This document shows positions 1 through 7,215 of a stretch of 51,694 nt of DNA, in pieces. Made by a program: the position numbers and the translations under genes. The stretch covers positions 1 through 51,694 of the forward strand of contig SCSX01000008.1 of the NCBI GenBank assembly GCA_004297825.1, given 5' to 3'. The notes under the pieces are model-generated. The model did not search any database and had not been told where the DNA came from. It saw only the letters and a list, made by a program, of their open reading frames with translations. This DNA is from Spirochaetota bacterium (GTDB lineage Bacteria > Spirochaetota > UBA4802 > UBA5368). Numbering within the stretch: the stretch's first letter is position 1; each line of letters starts with the position of its first letter.

Positions 1-2
1 TC

Positions 3-626
3 CCCGCGGACGTACAGAATCCCAAAATTGCGGATTCGGAGAAATCGACTTCAATCTATGCGCCCGGCTGCAAAGTGAACGACTATGATATCGACGTGAA
101 GAGCACGCAGTTTTACAGTGGAAGCAAGCAGCTTCCCAAGGTGTATCTCGTGGGCAAGGAAGGCACCAATAAGCTCGGTGACAAGCGTGTAAGCTACAGC
201 GTTCAGCCTTCGGATATCAGCTATACCTTCGCCGGGGCGCTGAGCGGGAAAAAGATAGTCCCCTATGTCAAGGACACCGAATCGAAAATGGTCGCGAATC
301 CCGGTGAATTCAAACAGCTCCTTGCCCAGATCAAGGGCGAAGACCAGATGATGGGCTATATCTGGTTTGGGGCCGGTTTCATACTCATGGCCGCGGGCCT
401 CATGATGCTGGTGGGCCCCATCACCACGCTGCTCGAGTTCATCCCCTTTATCGGCGGACTGGGTTCCGGTCTCATCAAGGTGGTATTGGCAATCGTGGCT
501 TTCGTACTCTCGGCGATATTCTGGTGGGTGGTGAAGCTCTGGTGGCTCATTTTGCTGGTGGTTCTCGGGTTCGTCGCGTTCGGGATTTACAAGAAAAAGA
601 CGGCGGCGGCGCCAAAACCCGCCTAG
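3..626 (+). CDS. TMEM43-like membrane protein, C-terminal part
   Basis: The reading frame is open to the left edge of the window, so this is the 3' part of a longer gene; the GTG at 75 is probably internal. The visible protein has a soluble part with GDKRVSYSVQPSDISY and a late VPYV segment, followed by four hydrophobic segments encoded at about 345-590 (one contains IPFIGGLGSGL) and a short basic tail. This order, a soluble domain of the 'GD.R.S/V..P' type and then a four-helix C-terminus, fits the TMEM43 (LUMA) family, which occurs in bacteria with no settled function. It converges with the rrf2 gene and ends 39 bases before a strong hairpin. The family call rests on pattern recall. Confidence 0.6.
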   Translation, partial: PADVQNPKIADSEKSTSIYAPGCKVNDYDIDVKSTQFYSGSKQLPKVYLVGKEGTNKLGDKRVSYSVQPSDISYTFAGALSGKKIVPYVKDTESKMVANPGEFKQLLAQIKGEDQMMGYIWFGAGFILMAAGLMMLVGPITTLLEFIPFIGGLGSGLIKVVLAIVAFVLSAIFWWVVKLWWLILLVVLGFVAFGIYKKKTAAAPKPA

Positions 627-664
627 CGAATTTTCAGGGAATTCAGATGTTCATAATAAAAGGA

Positions 665-694
665 GGCGCGGTCGAACGACCGCGCCACTTTTTC
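665..694. terminator. Bidirectional terminator hairpin
   Basis: GGCGCGGTCG (665-674) and CGACCGCGCC (677-686) form a perfect 10-bp stem. On the plus strand it is followed by ACTTTTTCT; on the minus strand by TCCTTTTATT. It sits between two convergent genes and can serve both. Its GGCGCG core resembles the palindromes at 3590, 12215, 14898 and 44005. Confidence 0.75.
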
Positions 695-701
695 TCGTAC
701 T

Positions 702-1103
702 TCATTCTCCGATAAACTGGTCGAAGGTGAGCTCCTTAAACAGCTTCTCGACACCGGCCCGTATTTTGAACCAGAATGGGTGTACCATGCACTGCGCGCT
801 CATGCCGCAGGCTTCGCTCGATTCCATGCAGGTGTTGAGCGCGAAGGGTCCCTCTATGACGGTCACGACATCGAACAGGGTGATGGAGGCAGGCTCCCGG
901 ACGATCCGGAAGCCCCCCTTTGCCCCCTGGTGGGAGGCGACAATCCCGGCGCGCACGAGCTTCTGAAGAATTTTCGCCGCGAAGCTCCTGGGTATGTTCA
1001 TCGCACCGGAAATCTCGTCGACCATAGCCACGGTGCCGTCCTTCTTGCCGCAGAGATAGCACACGCACCTGATCGCGTAATCCGTCTCCCTCCTGATCTG
1101 CAT
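702..1103 (-). CDS. Rrf2-family transcriptional regulator with Fe-S ligands
   Basis: A 133-residue Rrf2 regulator. An N-terminal winged helix (about 1-70) contains the typical MQIRRETDYAIRC start and the GAKGGFRI wing. C92, C99 and C105 with H108 match the IscR/NsrR cluster-binding arrangement, so a [2Fe-2S] or [4Fe-4S] sensor is likely. It lies 13 bases behind cydB on the same strand and is probably the last gene of a cydA-cydB-rrf2 operon. The cydA promoter carries a near-ideal Rrf2-type operator (3535-3559). I infer that this protein represses the bd oxidase operon, including itself, in response to oxygen, iron or NO. Which signal it reads cannot be seen. Confidence 0.9.
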   Translation of the reverse strand: MQIRRETDYAIRCVCYLCGKKDGTVAMVDEISGAMNIPRSFAAKILQKLVRAGIVASHQGAKGGFRIVREPASITLFDVVTVIEGPFALNTCMESSEACGMSAQCMVHPFWFKIRAGVEKLFKELTFDQFIGE

Positions 1104-1116
1104 GACGCCCTTCCGC

Positions 1117-2145
1117 CTAGTACGCGTCCTCGTCTCGTGCGATTCCCTCGACCGAAATCCTGTCGCTGAACACCTTGTATGTCCACGCCTGGTACAGGAT
1201 CACGATGGGTACGAAGAGCAAGGCGACTACCGTCATGATCGTGAGCGTGTACTGGCTGGACGACGAGTTGAAGATGGTCAGGCTGTATTTCGTATCGATG
1301 CTCGATGGAATTAAATTCGGGTAAAGCCCCGCCACCCCCGTAAAGGTAACCATGAGGATGGTAACGCACGAACTCACGAACGCATGCGCCGACTTCCCTT
1401 TGAATATGAAATACCCGGCGGCCAGCAGGGCGAGCACCGCGAGAACGGGAAGGGGCGCGAGGAACGGCATGGACAGGTAGTTGTCATAAAGCCTGGTGGC
1501 GAAGGCGGTTGCGACAAGGAAAGCGACCGCGACGACCGTCAGCACCGGCCATAGTGTTTTTGCCATGCCCCGCGCGCGTTCCAGTATCTCGCCCTCCGTT
1601 CGTACCGAGAGCCATAGCGCCCCGTGCACCGCGAAGAGGAGCACGAAAAGAGCGCCCGTGAGAATCCCGTAGGGATTCAGGAGCGTGAAAAGCGTGCCGT
1701 GGTAGCCGGAGGCGTCCATGGGGAGGCCCTGGAAGATATTCCCGAACGCGACCCCGAAAAGGAGCGCGGGAACGAAGCTGCCCACCACGAAGGCCCAATC
1801 CCATGCGCGCCGGTACAGCGGGTTTTCGCTCTTGCCGCGGAACTCTATGGAAACGCCCCGGACGATGATCGCGCACAGAATGATGAACAGCGGCGTATAG
1901 AGCGCGCTGAACATGACGGCGTACGTAGTGGGAAACGCGGCGAAGGTCGCGCCCCCGGCGGTGATGAGCCAGACCTCGTTGCCATCCCAGACGGGGCCTA
2001 TCGAATTGAGGACCAGCCTGCGCTCGGCGTCGTTTTTAGCGATAAAGGGCTGGAGGATCGAGACCCCGAAGTCGAACCCGTCGAGCATGAAATAAACGGC
2101 CCACAGCACTCCCCAGAGAATGAACCATGTTATTTGAAAGATCAT
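1117..2145 (-). CDS. cydB: Cytochrome bd ubiquinol oxidase subunit II
   Basis: A 342-residue polytopic membrane protein, the normal size for CydB. The N-terminus has the family pattern WGVLWAVYFMLDGFDFGVS, followed by GPVWDGNEVWLITAGGATFAAFP and an IEFRGK motif. With CydA it forms the terminal quinol oxidase that reduces oxygen to water with high affinity and without proton pumping. It starts 12 bases after cydA ends and is followed by the rrf2 gene, so the three are probably one transcript. Function in microaerobic respiration or oxygen scavenging fits the anaerobic enzymes elsewhere in the window. Confidence 0.95.
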   Translation of the reverse strand: MIFQITWFILWGVLWAVYFMLDGFDFGVSILQPFIAKNDAERRLVLNSIGPVWDGNEVWLITAGGATFAAFPTTYAVMFSALYTPLFIILCAIIVRGVSIEFRGKSENPLYRRAWDWAFVVGSFVPALLFGVAFGNIFQGLPMDASGYHGTLFTLLNPYGILTGALFVLLFAVHGALWLSVRTEGEILERARGMAKTLWPVLTVVAVAFLVATAFATRLYDNYLSMPFLAPLPVLAVLALLAAGYFIFKGKSAHAFVSSCVTILMVTFTGVAGLYPNLIPSSIDTKYSLTIFNSSSSQYTLTIMTVVALLFVPIVILYQAWTYKVFSDRISVEGIARDEDAY

Positions 2146-2157
2146 CGTATGCCTCCC

Positions 2158-3501
2158 CTATGCCCTTTTCATATTTACGATTTCATCGACGCCCTTGTCG
2201 GGTCCCTTCCTCGCGAACTTGAAAAGGAGATACGCGTCGACAGCCGCGAGTCCCCCGTACAGGAGCGTGAAGCCCGCGAGCGACCCCACCACCTGCGCCA
2301 CATCGATGCCCGTCGATACGCCCTGGGACGTGCGAAGCAGCCCGTAGACGATCCACGGCTGGCGCCCCATCTCGGCGACTATCCATCCGAGCTGCGCCGC
2401 GATATAGGGCAGGGGTATCATGAGCATCATGATCCCAAGGAACCGTGGGGAGGATTCGAGCGTTTCCTTCCTGGATAGGAATACGGCTGTCGCCGATACC
2501 AGGATGAAAAGCATTCCCAAAAATACCATCGTCCTGAAACTCAGGAACACCGGGAGCACGGGCGGCCTGTCTTCCCTTGAGAATTCCTTGAGGCCTTTCA
2601 CCTCGGCATTGGGATCGTGGTAGGCCATGAGGCTGAGCATGTTGGGTATCTTGAGCCCCTCGACCACATTCCGCTCGTTTTCGGAGTCGGGGAAGGCGAC
2701 GAGCGTCATGGGGGCGGCCTTGACGGTCTCCCATTGCAATTCCATGGCGGCGAACTTCGAAGGCTGGGTGCGCGCGACGATCACCCCTTCATGGTCGCCG
2801 GTGAACCCGATCAACAGGCTCGCGACGAGCCCGAACACGGCGGCGTAATGAAATGATTTTTTAAAAATGAAGGTCTCTTGCTTTTTGCGCAGATGATACG
2901 CGGATATTCCCATGACGAAGAAGGCGGCGATCACGTAGCCCGATATGGTCGTGTGAAAAAATTTGCTGACGCCGTTCGCGTTGGTGAGCAATGCCATGAA
3001 GTCCACCATCTCCGCACGCCCATTATTTAGAACGTAGCCCACGGGGTGCTGCTGCCAGCCGTTTGCGAACAGGATCCACAGTGCGGAGAGGTTGGTCGCG
3101 AATGCGACGATGGTAATCGATACCGCGTGCAGCTTTTTGGAAATCCGGTTCCACCCGAAAATCCACACGCCTATGAAGGTGGATTCCAGGAAGAACGCGA
3201 GTGTCGCCTCGATGGCCAGCGGGGCGCCGAATATATCCCCTACGTATTTCGAGTATTCCGCCCAGTTCATTCCAAACTGGAATTCCATGGAGATGCCGGT
3301 AACGACACCAAGGGCGAAATTTATAAGGAAAAGCTTGCCCCAGAATTTCGTCATGCGCAGATATTGTACATCTCCGGTTTTAACATAGCGCCATTCCATG
3401 TACGCGACCAGCCAGGAAAGGCCCAGGGTGAGCGGGACGAAAATGAAATGGAACATCGCGGTGACTGCGAACTGCAATCGACTGAGTGACAATACATCCA
3501 T
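2158..3501 (-). CDS. cydA: Cytochrome bd ubiquinol oxidase subunit I, short Q-loop
   Basis: A 447-residue CydA. H18 and H183 align with the haem b595 and b558 histidines, M325 in SFRTMVFLG is the likely b558 methionine, and E98/E106 (IEATLAFFLES) match the conserved proton-path glutamates. GWIVAEMGRQPW (372-383) is the family signature. The periplasmic Q-loop is short compared with the 522-residue E. coli protein, as in the short-loop class. The ATG has a GGGAGGT ribosome site just upstream. It is first in the cydA-cydB-rrf2 operon, behind a promoter whose -10 box lies inside an Rrf2-type palindrome. Confidence 0.95.
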   Translation of the reverse strand: MDVLSLSRLQFAVTAMFHFIFVPLTLGLSWLVAYMEWRYVKTGDVQYLRMTKFWGKLFLINFALGVVTGISMEFQFGMNWAEYSKYVGDIFGAPLAIEATLAFFLESTFIGVWIFGWNRISKKLHAVSITIVAFATNLSALWILFANGWQQHPVGYVLNNGRAEMVDFMALLTNANGVSKFFHTTISGYVIAAFFVMGISAYHLRKKQETFIFKKSFHYAAVFGLVASLLIGFTGDHEGVIVARTQPSKFAAMELQWETVKAAPMTLVAFPDSENERNVVEGLKIPNMLSLMAYHDPNAEVKGLKEFSREDRPPVLPVFLSFRTMVFLGMLFILVSATAVFLSRKETLESSPRFLGIMMLMIPLPYIAAQLGWIVAEMGRQPWIVYGLLRTSQGVSTGIDVAQVVGSLAGFTLLYGGLAAVDAYLLFKFARKGPDKGVDEIVNMKRA

Positions 3502-3534
3502 TGGTTGACCTCCCGGGAAGTGATTACTCCATAA

Positions 3535-3559
3535 AAACAGGACTATAATAGTCCTGTTT
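3535..3559. promoter_or_regulatory. Rrf2/IscR-type operator over the cydA promoter
   Basis: AAACAGGACT (3535-3544) and AGTCCTGTTT (3550-3559) are perfect 10-bp inverted arms around ATAAT. The centre GACT-ATAAT-AGTC fits the core of the IscR type-1 consensus GACTRWWWYAGTC at every position. The -10 box of the predicted cydA promoter (3545-3550) lies inside it, so bound regulator would block RNA polymerase. The natural partner is the Rrf2 protein encoded at the end of the same operon. Confidence 0.85.
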
Positions 3560-3572
3560 GCCGTGACGTCAA
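3545..3572 (-). promoter_or_regulatory. cydA promoter
   Basis: On the minus strand, TTGACG (plus 3567-3572) is followed after 16 bases by TATTAT (plus 3545-3550), a good sigma-70 match about 44 bases from the cydA start codon. The -10 hexamer coincides with the centre of the Rrf2-type operator. Confidence 0.75.
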
Positions 3573-3589
3573 GTATTTTTTGCGGTATA

Positions 3590-3619
3590 TGAAGGCGCGG
3601 TTATATAACCGCGCCTTCA
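3590..3619. repeat. Perfect 30-bp palindrome over a stop codon
   Basis: GAAGGCGCGGTTAT (3591-3604) is followed directly by its exact complement, with one more pair outside and no loop. It includes the last codons and TAA stop of the minus-strand iron-sulfur gene. There is no T-run on either side. It shares the GAAGGCGCG core with the palindromes at 12215, 14898 and 44005 and may end or protect the transcript. Confidence 0.7.
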
Positions 3620-5166
3620 GGCGCCTTAGGCACCCTCACACGGATCGCGGCGCTTCCCGCGACCGGGCACTTGTTTTCACAGATTCCGCACCCGGTGCAA
3701 AGGTCTTCGCGCACGTAGGGGAATTTCACCGTGACGCGCTCCCCGGTCCTGGATTGCGCTGTTTCTTCCTTAAATCGAATCGATTTTGTGGAGGTGGGGC
3801 ATACCTCCTCGCACACGAGGCAGTTACGGCCCTCGGCCCAGGGAATGCACAGGTCGCGCCGGATCACCGCGGTTCCGATAACGGACCTTTCCTTCCCGGC
3901 GCGGGTGAGTTTCCGGATCGCGCCCGTGGGGCATACCTCTCCGCACAGCACACAGTCTTTTTCGCACCATCCGATCCTTGGAACGAGCCGCGGGGTGAAG
4001 ATGCCCCGGGCGCCCGATTCGAAAAGCACAGGATGCAGGGCGTTGGTGGGACACGCCTTCATGCATTCCCCGCAGCGAATACAGAGCTCCATGAAGCGCT
4101 CTTCGCCGTGCGCGCCGGGAGGCCGGATGAGCGCGGAATGTTCCTCCCTGAGGGCCGGGTTAAGGCGGACGGCGGGGACCATGATCGCCGATACGCCCAC
4201 GATGGTGATCGCCTGTCTCCGCGTAAGCCGCGACGAAGGGGCCTGCGGACTCGTTTCGGTTCCCGCGCGCAGCGACGCCTTGAACGCAATGGCGCCCTGC
4301 GGGCAGGCCTTCAGGCATTCGAAGCACTGGACGCACTCGGCGCGGTCGGTGCCGAGTCCCGAGTCGGTGATCGCGTTCATGCGGCAGGAACGCTCGCATG
4401 CACGGCAGCGTGTGCACGCGGCCGCGTCGACGGTCCTCCGGAGAATTCCGAACCGCCCGGCAAGCGCGAGAAGGGCGCCCAGGGGGCAGATAGCCTGGCA
4501 CCAGAACCGGCGCGCGAAGACGGAGGAGGCGAGCACGGCGGCGAAGAGCGCGAGGATCCACGCGTGGTTCAGGAACATGAGCGGGTTGTGGTCGAGCAGG
4601 GTGCCCCTGAGTGCACCGTACGCGGGAGCGGCCGCGTGTTTCAGCAGGGGCGTATCGGCGGCCCCGCCCAAAACAGCCTTTGCGAGATGATCGAAATAGG
4701 GGTAGAGCGCCGTCGCGTAGGTTCGCACCGCGAGCGACAGGGGATCGATCACGCCCGCGAGCTGTATCCCGCCCAGGGCGAGAAGGAGCGACACGGCGAG
4801 GACCCCGTATTTCCACGGCTTGATCGCGCGCGGGGAGCCCGCGCGGGCCGCGGTATTCCTCCGTGCGCGGTTGAAAATGCCGCCCGTCGCGTCTATGCTT
4901 GCGCCTAACGGACAAAGCCACCCGCAGAAAAACCTTCCCAGCGCGAGTGTCGGGACGAGCACGGCGAGGGCGGGCAGGAACGCGTCGACGAGCCTGCCCG
5001 CGGCGAGCGAGGTCGCGATTCCCAGGTGCGCGGAGAGGCGCGGAAAGACGGTGTACCACCCGCCTGACTCGACGGGATCGCGCGTCGCGACGATGAGCGC
5101 GATGAACGCGAGCCACACGGAAAGCTGCGCAGCCGCGCGAAGGGTCGACCAGAAGGGCCGTGTCAT
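3601..5166 (-). CDS. NapH/NapG-like fused membrane ferredoxin
   Basis: A 521-residue protein. Residues 1-245 are a NapH-like membrane part with CGWLCP (81-86) and CQAICP (223-228) at the membrane face. Ferredoxin clusters follow at 251-261 and 278-288. Then comes a second, NapG-like half with four more cysteine clusters near 362-372, 401-412, 440-456 and 490-500. At the junction, RLTRRQAITIV (314-323) looks like a leftover Tat signal followed by a hydrophobic stretch, as expected if separate napH and napG genes fused. The protein probably moves electrons across or along the membrane; its donor and acceptor are unknown. Start: the ATG at 5166 overlaps the end of the DUF362 gene by 4 bases (ATGA), indicating coupled translation. 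Much longer frames upstream run antisense or out of frame over that gene and were not used. Confidence 0.85.
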   Translation of the reverse strand: MTRPFWSTLRAAAQLSVWLAFIALIVATRDPVESGGWYTVFPRLSAHLGIATSLAAGRLVDAFLPALAVLVPTLALGRFFCGWLCPLGASIDATGGIFNRARRNTAARAGSPRAIKPWKYGVLAVSLLLALGGIQLAGVIDPLSLAVRTYATALYPYFDHLAKAVLGGAADTPLLKHAAAPAYGALRGTLLDHNPLMFLNHAWILALFAAVLASSVFARRFWCQAICPLGALLALAGRFGILRRTVDAAACTRCRACERSCRMNAITDSGLGTDRAECVQCFECLKACPQGAIAFKASLRAGTETSPQAPSSRLTRRQAITIVGVSAIMVPAVRLNPALREEHSALIRPPGAHGEERFMELCIRCGECMKACPTNALHPVLFESGARGIFTPRLVPRIGWCEKDCVLCGEVCPTGAIRKLTRAGKERSVIGTAVIRRDLCIPWAEGRNCLVCEEVCPTSTKSIRFKEETAQSRTGERVTVKFPYVREDLCTGCGICENKCPVAGSAAIRVRVPKAPEGAVI

Positions 5167-6107
5167 ACCGATCTGCTGATCACGTTCATGGCGGCCGGGT
5201 TGATCTCGCCCATTCCCTCGCGTCCCGCGAGGGCGAGGTAGCCAATCGCGCCCGGCTGCATGCCGAACAGCGTAACCGCCCAGGCGTCGACGGTCACGGG
5301 GTTGGTGCCCATGACGATGGTCTTCGTCTCGCGGATGTCGGCGGCCTCCCCGCCGTTGGGGCCGTGCGCGGTGAGAATGCGGGTCGCGTCGAGTATGACG
5401 AGGTCGCTCTTCACCGCCTTGTTGAAATCGACGATCGCGGGATGAAGGTCCCAGTGGTAGAGGCCGCGTTCCCCGCCCAGGACCCCCATCAGGTTTTTCA
5501 TCGACAGGGTGAGCGTCGAGGAGCCGTGGTGCTTGGCGATGGGCATGTTGATGAGGAAATCGGCGTCCATGATGTCGCCGTATACGGGAAGCGATTTGTA
5601 GACCAGGCCCGACGGCACGGCGAGCTTGAAGTACTTGTTGTCGTCCATGTACGAAATATCCGCGCCCGCGTTCTTCGCGGCCTGGGCGATACCGCTGCGC
5701 CGATAACACAGTTGCGGCGTGTTGACGCTCCTGTCGAATATCTTCACGCGGGCTCCCTGCGCGATGCAAAGGCGGGCGACCGCTTCGACGAGGTCGGGGT
5801 TGGTGTTGTGCGCCCTCTCGGGCGGCGAGTTCCACCCGATATTGGGCTTGATCACGACGTTCATGTCGGGCTTGATGAAGCGCCCCACGCCGCCCAGGGC
5901 CTCGAAGCCTTCATCGACCATGCGGTTGATCACGGCGGCCGATAGATCGTTGCCCTTAATTACCGCTATGGTGGAACCGTTCTCCCGTGCCGCCCACACC
6001 GCGCGCGCCGGCGGACGTACATACCCGCCGAGCAGCATGCCCGCGACGACGGCGCACGCCCTGACGAGAAATCCCCTCCTGCTGTGACCGCCCATTCCCT
6101 GTTTCAT
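5163..6107 (-). CDS. DUF362 protein with Tat signal
   Basis: A 314-residue DUF362 protein. The N-terminus SRRGFLVRACAVVAGMLLGG is a twin-arginine signal, so it is probably exported folded. Typical DUF362 segments follow: VIKPNIGWN, NTNPDLVEAVARL, NMPIAKHH, LTLSMKNLMG and VMGTNPVTVDAWA. The family is often found with ferredoxin domains and its chemistry is not established. It is coupled by a 4-base overlap to the NapH/NapG-like gene, so the two probably act together at the outer face of the membrane. A second ATG at 6095 is also possible. A promoter with a dyad lies just upstream. Confidence 0.85.
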   Translation of the reverse strand: MKQGMGGHSRRGFLVRACAVVAGMLLGGYVRPPARAVWAARENGSTIAVIKGNDLSAAVINRMVDEGFEALGGVGRFIKPDMNVVIKPNIGWNSPPERAHNTNPDLVEAVARLCIAQGARVKIFDRSVNTPQLCYRRSGIAQAAKNAGADISYMDDNKYFKLAVPSGLVYKSLPVYGDIMDADFLINMPIAKHHGSSTLTLSMKNLMGVLGGERGLYHWDLHPAIVDFNKAVKSDLVILDATRILTAHGPNGGEAADIRETKTIVMGTNPVTVDAWAVTLFGMQPGAIGYLALAGREGMGEINPAAMNVISRSV

Positions 6108-6136
6108 TTGCCCGCTCCCGAAATCATTTCATAGTT

Positions 6137-6173
6137 GTATACGGAGCATATCACGTATACGGCCGGGTGTAAA
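6137..6173 (-). promoter_or_regulatory. Promoter and operator-like dyad of the DUF362 operon
   Basis: On the minus strand, TTTACA (plus 6168-6173), a 17-base spacer and TATGCT (plus 6145-6150) form a plausible sigma-70 promoter. GTATACG (6137-6143) and CGTATAC (6154-6160) are perfect inverted arms flanking the -10 box, which suggests a repressor site. The regulator is unknown. Confidence 0.5.
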
Positions 6174-6542
6174 GAATTTATAAATTGACCGTCCGTTCAT
6201 CTTTTTTATCGACGCTAATTATTTTGGTTGACGCGCCAATTTGTTGAGGTGAAATGGATTCGATTGATTGGTCAAATAATCAATTAACTGGACAAGCGAC
6301 TAAGCACCGGGACGGAATTGGCGGCGCGCAGAATCGCTGTCCGGCGGCACTGTGCCTGAGGAAAAGTGAACAGGGATGACCGGGGTGATATCAGGCAGCG
6401 TGCTACATAATAACGAAAAGCGGCTAAATATTTTTTTTGAACACGTTTTGGTCGGTTGTCCAATCTTGTCGGCTGATCCGGGGACGCCGGCGAGCGCTCC
6501 CCGCACGGGATCCCTAAAAACGCGCAGGGATCGGTGGACGGC
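6174..6542. other. Intergenic region between divergent genes
   Basis: About 370 bases without a convincing gene. It holds one dyad, ATTGATT (6263-6269) and AATCAAT (6278-6284) with an 8-base spacer, which could be an operator. I see no clear promoter for the PHP gene and no RNA gene. Confidence 0.5.
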
Positions 6543-7091
6543 ATGCTGATGAAGGGCTGTCTCCACACGCACACGACCTGCTCCGACGGAAAAATGAGCC
6601 CGCGGGAGGTCGCCAGGGCGTACGAGTACCTGGGGTACGATTTCATCGCCTTCACCGATCACGACTACCTGTTGAAGCCCTTCTACCGGGACATGTACGA
6701 CGAGGTCGAGACGGACATGATCATCTTCACCGGGGTCGAGCTCACGGTGTTCGTGAAGGGCTACATCCACGTTAACAGGATCGAGGGGACGAGCGAGTTG
6801 CTGCACATCTTCAACCATATCGGGGAATACGACCTTTCGCCCGCGCAGGTACTGGAGCGTCTCGCGGAGCTGGAGCGCATGTTCCCGATCGACGCGGTGG
6901 AGATCACCTCGAAGGGTTTCCGCGACGAGACCTTCGAGAATCTGCCCATCCGCTATCCTAAGATCGCCTCCGACGATGCGCACGGCAGCGTGGGAATAGG
7001 CAGGGGATGGATAGAGCTCGATACGGCGAGGGACAAGGATTCGATAATCCGCGCGGTCAAGCGCGGCGAATTCTGGAATTGCTACATATGA
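6543..7091 (+). CDS. PHP-domain metal-dependent phosphoesterase
   Basis: A 182-residue protein with the PHP motifs in order: CLHTHTTCSDG (HxH), FTDHD, a metal-binding glutamate in GVEL, the histidine of FNHIGEYD and the terminal SDDAH. These residues bind two or three metals in the family, which hydrolyses phosphoesters; substrates range from histidinol phosphate to nucleotides and are not predictable here. The ATG at 6543 follows GGTGG at good spacing; GTG 6534 and ATG 6549 are alternatives. It stands 120 bases before the acyl-CoA cluster and a weak hairpin separates them, so membership of that operon is uncertain. Confidence 0.8.
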   Translation: MLMKGCLHTHTTCSDGKMSPREVARAYEYLGYDFIAFTDHDYLLKPFYRDMYDEVETDMIIFTGVELTVFVKGYIHVNRIEGTSELLHIFNHIGEYDLSPAQVLERLAELERMFPIDAVEITSKGFRDETFENLPIRYPKIASDDAHGSVGIGRGWIELDTARDKDSIIRAVKRGEFWNCYI

Positions 7092-7132
7092 CGCGATCCG
7101 GCGCGCCGGGCCGGCGGTTCGGGAGAGAAAGC

Positions 7133-7198
7133 CGGTACCCCGTGTACCGATAAACTTTTTCAAGGAGGATGTGAGGTGATCTTTTATCGGCTGATCAC
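7133..7198 (+). promoter_or_regulatory. Leader of the acyl-CoA cluster: hairpin and dyad
   Basis: CGGTAC (7133-7138) pairs with GTACCG (7144-7149) and is followed by ATAAACTTTTTC, a possible weak terminator after the PHP gene. Further on, GTGATC (7176-7181) and GATCAC (7193-7198) form a dyad immediately before the AGGAGG of the first thiolase-fold gene. It could be an operator, for example for the TetR protein at 20995, or a leader RNA hairpin. No clear -35/-10 pair was found. Confidence 0.35.
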
Positions 7199-7215
7199 AT
7201 TCCAGGAGGATGATA

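Noticed and set aside
5167-5835. N-terminal extension of the NapH/NapG-like protein through the DUF362 gene
   Set aside because: The extension lies out of frame over the DUF362 gene on the same strand and reads as Arg-rich nonsense. The ATG at 5166 with a 4-base overlap is the natural start.
7163-7173. AAGGAGG followed by ATG-TGA as a leader peptide gene
   Set aside because: It would encode a single residue. It may affect translation but cannot be called a gene.
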